From: Sva-07 sp963715285
GTDB lineage: Bacteria > Actinomycetota > Acidimicrobiia > Acidimicrobiales > Ilumatobacteraceae
Direction of reading: 5' to 3'
DNA: 64,000 nt
Assembly: GCA_963715285.1 (NCBI GenBank)
Contig: CAVQRU010000001.1
Location: forward strand, 1-64,000
A model generated the notes under the pieces. The model was not told the DNA's origin and did no database searches. It saw only the letters and a program-made list of their open reading frames with translations. The position numbers were made by a program, and so were the translations under genes. Of this stretch, positions 1 through 9,404 are shown piece after piece; the stretch's first letter is position 1; each line of letters opens with the position of its first letter.

Positions 1-2
1 CG

Positions 3-434
3 GTCGATGCCGGCGGCGATACCTGGGTGGCGATCGCTCGCACGCTGGTCGGGGCGGCGTTCATCGGCGCGCTGTCCGACGGGATGCTCCTCGGTCACTG
101 GTATCTCACGCAGCCAGGGCTGCCGCGGGTGCTGCTCAACGAGATGGTCGATGCGCTCGCCTGGCTGTGGCCTGTCGAGGTGATCGTGATGCTGCTGCCG
201 ACCGGGATGATCGCTGTGCTCAACGGCACGGTCGACGACGGCTGGGGCGGCATGTTGGGCTGGATGTGGGTGATGTGTTCGCTGACCACGATCATCCTGA
301 TCTTCGTCACCAAGGCGGCGCTGCGCGAGCGGTACTACTCGGCGGTGATGGCGGCAACCGGCCTGCTCTACCTCGCCATCCTCACCGGTTTCGGGATGGA
401 CATCGTCCCGCGCGCCATCCTCGCCGACTTCTGA
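3..434 (+). CDS. Polytopic membrane protein, N-terminus outside window
   Basis: The frame is open from base 3, so the true start probably lies upstream; an internal GTG at 27 is only a fallback. The visible 135-144 residues hold about four hydrophobic segments (near residues 5-24, 43-64, 77-98 and 105-125 of the GTG version) joined by short loops. A GHWYLTQPG motif follows the first segment. It is an integral membrane protein of unknown function; I do not recognise a named family. It ends in a strong hairpin before ku. Confidence 0.6.
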   Translation, partial: VDAGGDTWVAIARTLVGAAFIGALSDGMLLGHWYLTQPGLPRVLLNEMVDALAWLWPVEVIVMLLPTGMIAVLNGTVDDGWGGMLGWMWVMCSLTTIILIFVTKAALRERYYSAVMAATGLLYLAILTGFGMDIVPRAILADF

Positions 435-435
435 A

Positions 436-472
436 CGAATGAGACATGGGGTCAGACCCCGCGTCTCATTCG
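436..472. repeat. Hairpin repeat, GGGGTC-A-GACCCC core, copy 1
   Basis: Arms CGAATGAGAC (436-445) and GTCTCATTCG (463-472) pair perfectly, and an inner perfect palindrome GGGGTC-A-GACCCC lies at 448-460. It sits between the membrane protein stop and ku. The same inner core recurs at 40298 and 50942 with different outer arms. It may work as a terminator for the upstream gene, but no U-tract follows. Confidence 0.8.
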
Positions 473-491
473 GATGTGCTTGACTCTCTGC

Positions 492-1334
492 ATGGCACGG
501 CCCGTGTGGAGTGGGACCATCTCGTTCGGTCTGGTGGCGATCCCCGTCAAGCTGTTCCACGCCGTGCGCCGCCAGAGCGTGTCGTTCAACCAGCTCGACG
601 AGCGCAACATGGCCCGCATCCGCTACCGCAAGGTGAACGCGGAGACCGGTGAGGAGGTCGGCGACGACCACATCGTCAAGGGGTACGAGATCTCCAAGGA
701 TCGCTACGTCGTGGTCGATCCCGACGAGCTCGAGCCGTTCATGCCGGTGGCCACCAAGTCGGTCGACCTCGAGGAGTTCGTCGACCTCGCCGACATCGAC
801 CCGGTCTACTTCGACACCGCCTACCACCTCGCTCCCGACGGCCCGCCGAAGCCGTACGTCCTGCTCGCGCGAGCGATGGAGGCCAGCGGCAAGGTGGCGA
901 TCGGTCGGTTCGTGATGCGCAACAAGCAGTACACCGCCGCCATCCGCGCCGAGGACGGACGACTCGTGATGTCGACATTGGCCTACGCCGACGAGGTGAT
1001 CGATCCCGCCGACATCGAGGAGCTGCAGGGCCTCGAAGACGTCGAGGTCAACGACAAGGAGGTGGCGATGGCCGAGAGCCTCGTCGCCTCGCTCACCGCC
1101 GCCTTCGAACCGGAGAAGTACCGCGACGAATACCGCGAGGAAGTCATGGCGCTGATCCAGATGAAGGCCGACGGCGAGGAGTTCGAGATGCCCGAAGCGG
1201 CCGCGGAGAAGCCCAAGGTCGTCGACATCATGGCGGCACTCGAAGCGTCGGTGGCGGCGGCCAAGGAGGCGCGGACACGCCACCCTGCCGAGACGTCGAC
1301 CAAGAAGGCTGCCGCCAAGAAGAAGTCGGCCTGA
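492..1334 (+). CDS. ku: Non-homologous end-joining protein Ku
   Basis: This is a 280-residue bacterial Ku, normal for the family (about 260-300). The N-terminus MARPVWSGTISFGLVAIPVK is the classic Ku opening, so ATG 492 is chosen over the in-frame ATG at 474. The Ku beta-barrel core covers about residues 1-230. The C-terminus is a Lys/Ala-rich tail (TKKAAAKKKSA), as expected for Ku that binds DNA and recruits LigD. Bacterial Ku homodimers ring broken DNA ends. The LigD polymerase domain follows 20 bases downstream, so the two form an NHEJ cassette. No ligase gene is visible here. Confidence 0.95.
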   Translation: MARPVWSGTISFGLVAIPVKLFHAVRRQSVSFNQLDERNMARIRYRKVNAETGEEVGDDHIVKGYEISKDRYVVVDPDELEPFMPVATKSVDLEEFVDLADIDPVYFDTAYHLAPDGPPKPYVLLARAMEASGKVAIGRFVMRNKQYTAAIRAEDGRLVMSTLAYADEVIDPADIEELQGLEDVEVNDKEVAMAESLVASLTAAFEPEKYRDEYREEVMALIQMKADGEEFEMPEAAAEKPKVVDIMAALEASVAAAKEARTRHPAETSTKKAAAKKKSA

Positions 1335-1354
1335 CCGGCTGACCCACCGGGATC

Positions 1355-2257
1355 GTGGCATCGCCGATCGAGGTCGACATCGGGGGCCGAACCGTCCGGT
1401 TGACCAACCTCGACAAGATCCTGTATCCGTCCGGGTTCACCAAGGCCGAGGTCGTCGACTACCACCTGCGCATCGCGCCGACGATCGTCCCTCACCTCGC
1501 CGGCCGGTGCATCACGTTCCGTCGCTACCCGGACGGCACCGACCGGGACGGCTTCTTCGAGAAGCGCTGCCCGGCGCATCGACCGGAGTGGGTGCCGGTC
1601 GCGCTCGGCCCCGGCGATCGCCGGGGCGGCATCGAGTACTGCCGGATCGAGGAGCCCGCCGCGATGGTGTGGGCGGCGAACCTCGCCGCGATCGAGCTCC
1701 ACGCCCCGATGGCGCTCGCCGCCGACCTCGACACACCGCGCACACTGGTGTTCGACTTCGATCCCGGCCCGGGGACGTCGATCGTCGACTGCTGCGAGGT
1801 GGCCCTGGGCGTACGGACCGTGCTCGACTCGGTCGGCCTGGAGGGATGGTGCAAGACGTCGGGTTCGAAGGGGCTCCAGCTCTACGTGCCGCTGAACACA
1901 CCGGGGGTGACCCACGACGCGACCGCGGACTTCGCACTCGCAGTCGGCCAGGTGATGGAGCGTCAGTTGCCCGGGCGGGTGACGACGGTGATGGCCAAGG
2001 TCGAGCGACCCGGCAAGGTGTTCGTCGACTGGAGTCAGAACGCCCATCACAAGACGACGATCGCCCCGTATTCGCTGCGCGCCCGCCACGACCCGACGGT
2101 GTCGACACCGGTCACGTGGGACGAGGTCGAGCGGTGCGCCGACGGTGGCATCGAGTTGCGCTTCGAGGCCGGCGACGTGCTGGCGAGGGTCGACGAGTCG
2201 GGCGACCTCTTCGCCCCGGTGCTCACCCGCGAACAGCACCTCCCGACCGCGTCCTGA
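1355..2257 (+). CDS. ligD: LigD-type NHEJ polymerase (stand-alone PolDom)
   Basis: This 300-residue primase-polymerase domain of the LigD family fills gaps at double-strand breaks, preferring ribonucleotides. The catalytic metal triad is readable: D134 and D136 in LVFDFDPGPG, and a third Asp in FVDWSQN near residue 226, matching the spacing known for mycobacterial PolDom. KTSGSKG and TIAPYSLRAR are other family blocks. The start is GTG 1355. The gene holds only the polymerase; the 3'-phosphoesterase and ATP-dependent ligase modules found in full-length LigD are absent, so a separate ligase should exist elsewhere. It follows ku with 20 bases between, presumably cotranscribed. Confidence 0.93.
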   Translation: MASPIEVDIGGRTVRLTNLDKILYPSGFTKAEVVDYHLRIAPTIVPHLAGRCITFRRYPDGTDRDGFFEKRCPAHRPEWVPVALGPGDRRGGIEYCRIEEPAAMVWAANLAAIELHAPMALAADLDTPRTLVFDFDPGPGTSIVDCCEVALGVRTVLDSVGLEGWCKTSGSKGLQLYVPLNTPGVTHDATADFALAVGQVMERQLPGRVTTVMAKVERPGKVFVDWSQNAHHKTTIAPYSLRARHDPTVSTPVTWDEVERCADGGIELRFEAGDVLARVDESGDLFAPVLTREQHLPTAS

Positions 2258-2273
2258 CCCGCCCCAACCGCCC

Positions 2274-2317
2274 AGCGATGAGCGAGGCCCCCGGAGACGG
2301 GGCACTCGCTCATCGCT
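2274..2317. repeat. GCGATGAGC-arm hairpin, copy 1
   Basis: A perfect 12-bp arm AGCGATGAGCGA (2274-2285) pairs with TCGCTCATCGCT (2306-2317), with CCCC/GGGG pairing inside. It lies just after the ligD stop. Four more copies with the same arms lie at 10739, 10809, 35018 and 35078. Confidence 0.85.
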
Positions 2318-2367
2318 CGTGGGGTCGGTGCCGCCGCTGACGCGTCGGGACCGGTCATCATGGAGCG

Positions 2368-3609
2368 GTGGTTGCACCGGCAGTTCGACGAGGCGCCTGG
2401 GTGGCGCTGGGCGCGCTGACGCTGGCGGCCTGCTCCTCACCGACGGCGGAGTCGACCGCGCCGCCGACACCGCCGACGCCGGAGACGGCACCTCCGTCGA
2501 CCGAGTTGTTCGACATCGAGGAACGCGATCCGCTCCCGTTCCCCGGCTACGAGGTCGACCGTGTCACGATCGCTCCGCTGCCGCAGGTCGGCGATTCCGT
2601 CGACACGCCGCTGACCGGCTGGGCGGCCTTCGACGACCAGATCATCCGCTCGGTGCTCGGCGGTGGCTCCGACGCGGTGTCGGTCGCGGTCGCGATCGAC
2701 GGCGAGGTCGTTCACGACGCAGCGTTCGGGGCTCGGATCCCCGACACCTTCGAGGCGGTCGCGACCACCGATCGGTTCCGCATCGCCAGCATCTCCAAGA
2801 CGATCACCGCGATCACGGCCCTCCAGCTCGTCGAAGAGGGGCTGGTCGGTCTCGACGAACCGGTCGGGCGTCTCGCCGCGTTCGAAGCGGGGGTGCCGAC
2901 GCCGACCGATCGCGCCGCCGGTGTCACGGTCCGTCAGCTGTTGACCCACACCAGCGGCTTCGGCCAGTACGAGAACCTGTTCTTCCGCAACCAGGTCGGC
3001 TCCTGTGAGGAGGCGGCGGCGGTCGGACTGACCCGATCGATGGGCGGCGGAGGGTTCCGCTACAGCAACATGAACTACTGCGTGCTCGGCCTGGTGATCG
3101 AGAACCTCACCGGCCGGAGCTACGAAGAGGTGGTCTACGAGCGGCTGCTGACGCCCCTCGGCATCTCCGGGATGCGCCTCGCCCCCACGTACGACCCGGG
3201 ACCCGGCGAGGTCGAGCACCGCACGGTGCTCGGGCGCAACTACATGGAGGTGCTCGGTGCCGCGGGGGCGTGGGTGGCGACGCCCACCGACCTGGTGACG
3301 ATCATCGACTCGTTGGATCCGACGACGCCGGGATGGAAGCCGCTCGAACCGGAGACCGTGGCCATGATGAAGACGAGCGCCACCGATCTCTCCGCCCCCG
3401 ACCGCGGCTACGGGATGGGACTGATCCTCTACGGCGGGGGAGCGGCCGGCCACACCGGCACGATCGAGAGCACGCACGCCATGGTGTTCGACCGTGCCGA
3501 CAACGTCACGTGGGCCGTCACCGTGAGTGGCGAGAACCCGAGCGACACGGTCCGTCTCGCGGGCATCGTCGACCGCGCCCTCGCCGCCGGCGGATTCACC
3601 TCCGGCTGA
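2368..3609 (+). CDS. Beta-lactamase-family serine hydrolase, lipoprotein
   Basis: A 413-residue class C beta-lactamase/esterase-fold serine hydrolase. The N-terminus has a hydrophobic signal ending in LAAC (Cys22), a lipobox, followed by a Pro/Thr-rich linker to about residue 45, so it is probably anchored outside the membrane. Catalytic motifs are SISK (Ser141-Lys144), YSN in FRYSNMNY, and a third motif HTG (AAGHTGT) in place of KTG, common in this family. Substrate is unknown; relatives include D-alanyl-aminopeptidases and esterases. GTG 2368 is the only start giving the signal peptide. It follows the ligD hairpin and stands alone. Confidence 0.85.
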   Translation: MVAPAVRRGAWVALGALTLAACSSPTAESTAPPTPPTPETAPPSTELFDIEERDPLPFPGYEVDRVTIAPLPQVGDSVDTPLTGWAAFDDQIIRSVLGGGSDAVSVAVAIDGEVVHDAAFGARIPDTFEAVATTDRFRIASISKTITAITALQLVEEGLVGLDEPVGRLAAFEAGVPTPTDRAAGVTVRQLLTHTSGFGQYENLFFRNQVGSCEEAAAVGLTRSMGGGGFRYSNMNYCVLGLVIENLTGRSYEEVVYERLLTPLGISGMRLAPTYDPGPGEVEHRTVLGRNYMEVLGAAGAWVATPTDLVTIIDSLDPTTPGWKPLEPETVAMMKTSATDLSAPDRGYGMGLILYGGGAAGHTGTIESTHAMVFDRADNVTWAVTVSGENPSDTVRLAGIVDRALAAGGFTSG

Positions 3610-3695
3610 GTCGGCAGGAGGTGAGATCAGCTGCTGATCGGGACTCCTCGAGCGGCGGCAGCCGCGCCCGGGCGGGTGTCTCGGACGCCCACTGC

Positions 3696-3701
3696 TACCT
3701 T
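3696..3701 (+). promoter_or_regulatory. -10 hexamer TACCTT, leaderless start
   Basis: TACCTT ends 6 bases before ATG 3708 with no Shine-Dalgarno, placing transcription start at or near the start codon. Confidence 0.5.
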
Positions 3702-3707
3702 CTGCGC

Positions 3708-4256
3708 ATGTCGAGTGGTCCGTCGGTGCCGATCGTGTTGCTCACGGGTCCACCTGGTGCTGGGAAGTCGACGGTGGGGCGTTTGGTCGCGGAGGCGTTC
3801 GAGCGCAGTGTCCACATCGAAGCGGACGTGGTCCGGGAGTCGATCGTGGGCGGCTTCGTCACGCCGTCTGCCGACATGTTCCACGACGAGGGAATCGGGC
3901 AGTTCGCTCTCCAACGCGAGATCGTGATCCACTGGGCTCTGCGAAAGGCCGAGGCAGGGTACGTCCCCGTGATCGACGACGCGCCGATCCCACCGGACGG
4001 TCACTTCGAGCAGCAATACGCGCCGTTGCTGACACTCGGCTCCACCCGGCCGGTCATCCTGCGGGCCGAGGGTGAGGTCGTCCGAGAACGTATTCGTGCT
4101 CGTGGAGGCCGGTTCGACGAGATGCTCGTCGATGCCGTCGAGCCGACACTCGGCTGGCTGGACGAGCTCGATCCCGAGCTGTGGTACACGGTCGATTCGA
4201 CCGACCTGACGATCGAGGAGAGTGCAGCGTTGATCGTGGCCCATCTGCGCGGCGGC
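3708..4256 (+). CDS. P-loop kinase/ATPase (AAA_33, zeta-toxin-like), 3' end fused
   Basis: The start at ATG 3708 is supported by a -10 hexamer 6 bases upstream. Residues 9-18 include the Walker A loop GPPGAGKST. A nucleotide-kinase-like fold follows for about 180 residues, ending in a helix near ESAALIVAHL. Relatives phosphorylate small molecules or act as toxin-type kinases; the substrate here is unknown. The oddity is that no stop codon ends the kinase. The same frame runs through an ArsR remnant and into the SRPBCC gene, closing only at 5333 after that gene's frameshift, so an automated call would be a chimeric 541-residue protein. The end given is where family similarity appears to stop. 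Confidence 0.7.
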
Positions 4257-4401
4257 GACGGTTCCCCGTGGTCGCGAGCGGATGGTCCGCGGCAACCTTC
4301 ACGCCATCCAGCGTGCCCAGGCGTTGCTCGATCGGTACGAGCAGATCTGGAGATCTCGCATCGATCGCCTCGACGAACTTCTCGCCGACACCGACGAGTG
4401 A
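4234..4401 (+). pseudogene. ArsR-family regulator remnant, DNA-binding part missing
   Basis: In a frame different from the kinase, the final 40-45 residues of an ArsR-type regulator can be read: GRERMVRGNLHAIQ, then RYEQIWRSRIDRLDELLAD, with a stop at 4399-4401. This is the usual dimerisation tail of the ArsR proteins that precede SRPBCC genes. The winged helix-turn-helix N-terminus is absent; its place is taken by the kinase 3' end, so a deletion appears to have joined the two genes near 4240-4270. The remnant lies 30 bases before the SRPBCC start, the normal ArsR-SRPBCC arrangement. It cannot bind DNA as it stands. Confidence 0.7.
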
Positions 4402-4431
4402 ACCCCGACAAGCCAGGAGAAGGAAGACCCA

Positions 4432-5415
4432 TGCCCATCACCTCGGTCGAGAAGGATCTCGACGCACTCACGATGACCGTCGTCGCGGACTTCTCCGCCA
4501 CCCGCGAACGATTGTGGGAGGCGTACACCGACCCACGCCAGATCGAGAAGTTCTGGGGTCCCGTCGAGTGGCCGGCGACGTTCACCCGCCACGATGTGTT
4601 CGTCGGCGGACGCTCCGCGTACTTCATGACCGGACCGGACGGCGAACGCTCCGCCGGTTTCTGGGAGTTCCTCGCCGTCGACGACGGCAAGTTCTTCGAG
4701 GTGCGCGACGGATTCGCCGACGAGGACGGGGAAGAGAACACGGCCATGCCGTCGATGCGGATGACGTTCTCCTTCGAGGACACCGACGACGGCTCGCGTC
4801 TGGTCACCACGACCCATTTCGGCTCACTCGATCAGCTCGAGCAGCTGCTCGGTATGGGCATGGAGGAGGGCATGGCGTCGGCGATGGGCCAGATCGATCA
4901 CGTGCTCGCCGACCTCGAGTCGTTTGCGGCCGGCCGCGGCACCGAAGTGCAGGTCCTGTCCGACACCCAGGTCCGCATCTCGCGCATCATTCGCGGCACC
5001 GTCGAGCAGGTGTGGCATGCCCATCACGACCCAGCACTGTTGCGGCAGTGGCTGCTGGGGCCCAGACGGGTGGACCATGCCCGTCTGCGAGACGACGACC
5101 GAGGTCGGCGGAACCTACCGCTACGAGTGGGAACCCGAGGACCCGTCCGACGACGGCTCGCCCGGACGGTTCGGCTTCGAGGGCGAACTGCTGGAGTTCG
5201 ACCCGCCACACCGTGCGGTCACGACCGAGCGCATGATCGGGATGGACGGTCCGGGCAACCGGAACGAGATGACCCTGACGCCGACTCGTGGCGGCACTCT
5301 GCTGAGCCTCGTCATCACCTACCCGAGCGCTGAGGTGCGCGACATCGTGCTCGGGACCGGCATGGTCGACGGGATGGAGACCAGCTACGCCCGCCTCGAC
5401 GGCATGCTCGCATGA
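4432..5415 (+). pseudogene. Tandem SRPBCC (AHSA1-like) protein, frameshifted
   Basis: The gene starts at ATG 4432 after a clear Shine-Dalgarno (AGGAGAAGG). It encodes two SRPBCC/AHSA1 hydrophobic-ligand domains, about residues 1-165 and 170-325. The first frame is intact to QWLLGP at 5063. The continuation DGWTMPVCETTTEVGG is one base over and runs to TGA 5413-5415. Removing A5064 from cccAgacggg restores one protein, so this is a 1-base insertion. The unshifted frame ends at 5333. It may be true decay or an assembly error. Proteins of this type usually pair with an ArsR regulator, here itself truncated. Confidence 0.8.
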
Positions 5416-5493
5416 GCCCGACCAGCCGAGTGACCGCTCCGATCTTCGAACCCGGCAGCAAGGTCACGGGCCCGGCTTCGTACCTCTGATCTC

Positions 5494-6670
5494 GTGATGT
5501 CGATCGACGACGACCGGCGCCGCCACCGGCTGGCCGTCCGGCACGCTCTGGTCCCCGCGACACGCACCGGGTCGTTCGAGGCGGCGGTCGACGCCGTGGT
5601 CGCGTTCCACTCGTCCGACCCGACGACCGTGTTCCTCTCGGCAGCGGCCCGGATGCGCGCACCGACGACGCGCTCGATCGAGGAAGCCCTCTACGACGAG
5701 CGGATCGCCGTCCGCCACCATGCGATGCGACGCACGATCTGGGTGATGTCGCCGAGCACGGCGCAGGCGGCGCACGCCGGCTTCACCCGCAAGATCGCCG
5801 TGAGCGAGCGGAAGCGGACCGCGACACTGTTCGGCGAGGACGACGCCTGGGTGTCCGAAGGCATCGACCGGGTGGTGGCGGTTGTCGAAGCCGCCGAAGC
5901 CCCGATCGGCTGCACGCGAGATCGGGCTCAGGCTCCCCGACCTCGCCGAGCCGCGCGTGGTCAATCCGGGAAAGCCCTCCGAGGGGACGATGGCGCCTCA
6001 CACGCGCCTGCTCCTGTGCGCGGCGTTCGAGGGTCGCGTCGCACGTGGGCGCCCAGCCGGGTCGTGGATCGGCTCGCAGTACGTCTGGGCGCCGAGCGCC
6101 GGCTGGCATTCGATCGACTGGTCCGAGCCCGACGAGGTCACGGGCGCGGCCGAGGTGATCGCGAAGTACCTCGACCGCTTCGGCCCTGCGACGATCGACG
6201 ACGTCGTGTGGTGGACCGGCGGCACGAAGCGTCTCGTCCGGGAGGCACTCGAACGGATCGACGCAGTGGAGGTCCGGCTCGACGATGGCTCGACCGGTCT
6301 CGTGCTGCCCGGCGACGTCGACGACGACGGAGACGACGACCCGCGGTCGGCGCCATGGGTCGCCCTCCTGCCCGGGCTCGACTCGACGGCGATGGGATGG
6401 AAGCGACGCGACTGGTACCTCGACCCGGCCATCGCGTCGCGGGTGACTGATCGCAACGGCAACATCGGCCCGACGGTGTGGGTCGACGGGGCAGTCGCCG
6501 GCGGTTGGGTGCAACGACGCGACGGCAGCATCGCCCACGATGCGACGGGACTGACGCGGGCACAGAACGACCTGCTCGCCGTCGAGATCGAGCGGCTGCA
6601 GACCTTCCTCGGCGACACCAGGTTCAGCGTCCGCTTCCCGGCACCGAACCAGCAGGCGCTGCTCGGCTGA
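5494..6670 (+). pseudogene. Winged-helix DNA-binding (AlkZ/HTH_42-like) protein, frameshifted
   Basis: Two overlapping frames make one about 390-residue protein. The first (GTG 5494 or ATG 5497) runs from MSIDDDRRRHRLAVRHALVP through HHAMRRTIWVM to about 5905. The second carries AREIGLRLPDL, RLLLCAAFEGRVARGRP, GSQYVWA and YLDRFGPATIDDVVWWTG, to a stop at 6668-6670. This is the winged-helix superfamily that includes the crosslink glycosylase AlkZ/YcaQ. One extra base around 5905-5915 accounts for the break. Without correction, neither half has all wing domains. AlkZ-like action on DNA crosslinks is inferred only from the family. Confidence 0.72.
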
Positions 6671-6745
6671 GCGTAGGCGGCGACGTGGATCCGACCGTCG
6701 ACCCGACGGCCTGGGCCGGAAAGGCGAACTGCGGGTGCCCTGCGG

Positions 6746-8406
6746 TCAGTCGGGCGGGCGGCTTCGAACGGGCGACCGCCGACGACGGTGCCCCACACGC
6801 CGATGTCGCGGATCGCCATCGGGTCGACGGTGAGCGGGTTGTCCTCCAGCACGGTGAAGTCGGCCGCCTTGCCGCACTCGATCGTGCCGAACTCGGCGTC
6901 GAGGTGCATCTGGTACGCGGAGCCGAGCGTGACCGCGCGCAACGCCGAGTGGGCCGAGATGCGCTCGTGCTCGCCGAGCACACGGCCCGACGGCGTGACG
7001 CGATTGACCGCACACCACATCGTGTGCAGGTGGCCGAGCGGCGTGACGTTGGCGTCGGAGTGCAGCGAGAACGACACGCCTTCGCGTTCGGCCGTCGCGG
7101 CCGCCTCCATCCGGCGGGCGCGCTCGGGGCCGACGGTGATGTCGTGGTGCTGGTCGCCCCAGTACCAGAGGTGGTTGGCGAAGATGTTGGCGCACATGCC
7201 GAGTCTGGCCATCCGGCGGAACTGTGCCGCCGAGGTGAGCTGGCAGTGTTGCACCGTGTGTCGGTGATCGAGCCACGGGCGGTCGATGACGAGCTGCTCG
7301 ACGGTGTCGATCCACGCGTCGATCGTGAGGTCGCCGTTGCAGTGGGCGTGGATGTTGATCCCGCGTTCGTGGAACGGCCGGCAGATGTCGACGAGCTGAT
7401 CGGGCGGCACCATCCACTGGCCGTGGTCGGTGCCGGTGTAGTAGCCGGGCCAGCCCATCATCGCCGTGAAGCCCTGGATCGAACCGTCGAGGACCAACTT
7501 GAGGCCGACGGTGCGCAGCTTGTCGGTGTCGGCCGCGGCGAGCTGCTGCATCGCCTCGGCCGCATCGGCCCAGTCGGTGCTCCCCGGCGGAAGGGCGTGC
7601 AGGTGCCGTTGGAGGAGCCGGGCGGGGTAGTCGTCGCGGTCGACCACCTCGTGGAGGACCCGCTGATCGTCGGGCCGTGAGAGGCCCGCACTGCCGAGGT
7701 CGCACAGCATCGTGATCCCGGTGTTCGCGCAGAGTTGCCCGAGCGCCTCGATCGCCCGCGGGTCGTTGAGCATGCGCAGGATCACGCTCACGCCGGACCG
7801 GGCGAGGGCGATCGCCGGCATCTCCTGGAGCTCGCCGTTCGGTTCGCCCTGGCCGTCGCGGGCGACACCGGGTGTCGTCGCATCGCGGGTGATGTCGTGG
7901 CGCTCGAGCATCGCCGAGTTGACGGTGGCGAGGTGCGCGCTCGCGTGGAACACGAAGATCGGCCGGTCGGTCGATACTCGGTCGAGGTGCTCGCGTGTGA
8001 GGCGTTCCTCGGTGGTGAAGTAGATCGGGTCGAACCCGCCGACGACGATCGGCTCGGACGAACCGGCGGTCTCGGCGTCGATCTCGCGGAGCCGATCGAG
8101 CAGGGCGTCGTAGGTACGGATACCCGGCGACGTGCCGCCGTCGACGCGATGGCGGTCGAACCAGCCGACGTACGGGATCAGCGAGAACGCGCCCTCGAGC
8201 GTGTGTGCGTGCGCTTCGATCATCCCCGGGACGAGCACGTGCTCGGCGAAGGTCCGGTCGACCTCGTGAGGTCCCCAGCTCGCGCACTCGTCGACCGATC
8301 CGGCAGCGAGGACCTTGCCGTCACGGACCGCCACCGCCTCGACCTCGGGTTGCGCAGGGTCCATCGTGACGATCGTGCGCGCCGGAAACACGGTGATCTC
8401 GCTCAT
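6746..8406 (-). CDS. Amidohydrolase (YtcJ/imidazolonepropionase-like), stop lost
   Basis: A metal-dependent hydrolase of the composite-domain amidohydrolase superfamily. It has an N-terminal beta-sandwich (ARTIVTMDPAQPEVEAVAV), the metal motif HAHTLEG (EAHAH), an HAHCNGDL His pair, TVQHCQLT, and SLHSDANVTP carrying the active-site Asp. Start ATG 8406 has a -10 TACCGT 6 bases upstream. The family core ends near GGRPFEAARPTD at about 6755. No in-frame stop follows: the frame stays open to 5998, antisense to the winged-helix gene, giving about 803 residues against the usual 540-560. A TGA in the neighbouring frame at 6746 would end it properly if one base had been lost, so a terminal frameshift is likely. 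Confidence 0.78.
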
Positions 8407-8412
8407 CTTGCG

Positions 8413-8418
8413 ACGGTA
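8413..8418 (-). promoter_or_regulatory. -10 hexamer TACCGT, leaderless start
   Basis: Minus-strand TACCGT, 6 bases before ATG 8406, without a ribosome-binding site. Confidence 0.55.
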
Positions 8419-8432
8419 TCTGCCGTGGCCGG

Positions 8433-9371
8433 TCAGGTGAGGTTCGGAGCGACCTCGGCGGCAACCAGGTCGAGGTGGTCGAGGTCGGCGAGATCGAGCA
8501 TCTGCAGATAGATCCGGTCCGCCCCTGCGGCGCTCCAGGCGCGCAACGTCTCCACGACCTCGTCGGGGGTTCCGGCCGCGCCGTTCTGGCGCAACTCGGC
8601 CGGTTCTCGGCCGATGGCAGCCGCGCGGCGCTCCACGTCGGCCTCGTCGGCACCGCAGCACACGACCAGCGCCGCGGAGAACGTCATCGTGGCGGGGTCG
8701 CGATCGATCGCCTCGCACGCGGCTCTCACCCTGGCGGTCTGCGTGGCGAAGAACTCGCGAGACACGAACGGTGTGTTGAACTCCGTGGCGAAGCGGGCCG
8801 CGAGCGCCGGGGTCCGCTTCGGTCCGCCGCCGCCGATGACGATCGGCACCGGCGACTGCACCGGCTTCGGCAGCGCCGGCGATGCGGTGACCGGGTAGTG
8901 GCCGCCGGGAGACTCGAAGGTGTCGCCGACCGGCGTCGACCACATCCCGGTGATGATCTCCAGCTGTTCCTCCAATCGGTCGAAGCGTTCACCCAGCGGC
9001 GGGAACTCGATGCCGTACGCCTCGTGCTCCTGCTGGTACCACCCGGCGCCGAGGCCCAGCTCGACGCGCCCGCCCGACATGTCGTCGACCTGCGCGACGC
9101 CGATGGCGAGCGGTCCAGGGAGACGGAACGTCGCCGAGGTGACCAGCGTGCCGAGCCGGATCGTCGACGTCTCCCGTGCAATCGCTCCGAGCGTGATCCA
9201 CGCGTCGGTGGGACCGGGGAGACCGTCGCCGCCGCCCATCGCGAGGAAGTGGTCGCTGCGGAAGAACGCGCCGTAGCCGAGCGTCTCGGCACGCTGCGCG
9301 ACCGCGAGCAGGTCGCGGTACGACGCTCCCTGCTGGGGTTCGGTGAAGATGCGGAGGTCGTGGAGTTGCAT
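8433..9371 (-). CDS. LLM-class (F420-dependent) oxidoreductase
   Basis: A 312-residue luciferase-like monooxygenase-fold TIM barrel. Recognisable blocks are the N-terminal RIFTEPQQGASYRDLLAVA, FFRSDHFLAMGG, GTLVTSATFRLPGPLA and RVELGLGAGWYQQEH (the conserved G-x-G-W cofactor-side loop), plus PIVIGGGGPKRT. In actinobacteria this group commonly uses coenzyme F420; substrate is unknown. ATG 9371 is chosen because a -10 TACCCT lies 6 bases upstream, although the frame extends further. It is divergent from the sphingosine-phosphate-lyase-like gene at 9463, and 26 bases downstream of it the amidohydrolase starts on the same strand. Confidence 0.88.
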   Translation of the reverse strand: MQLHDLRIFTEPQQGASYRDLLAVAQRAETLGYGAFFRSDHFLAMGGGDGLPGPTDAWITLGAIARETSTIRLGTLVTSATFRLPGPLAIGVAQVDDMSGGRVELGLGAGWYQQEHEAYGIEFPPLGERFDRLEEQLEIITGMWSTPVGDTFESPGGHYPVTASPALPKPVQSPVPIVIGGGGPKRTPALAARFATEFNTPFVSREFFATQTARVRAACEAIDRDPATMTFSAALVVCCGADEADVERRAAAIGREPAELRQNGAAGTPDEVVETLRAWSAAGADRIYLQMLDLADLDHLDLVAAEVAPNLT

Positions 9372-9377
9372 CTTCGC

Positions 9378-9383
9378 AGGGTA
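9378..9383 (-). promoter_or_regulatory. -10 hexamer TACCCT, leaderless start
   Basis: Minus-strand TACCCT, 6 bases before ATG 9371. Confidence 0.55.
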
Positions 9384-9404
9384 CGGGCGCAACGCGTGAC
9401 GCCC

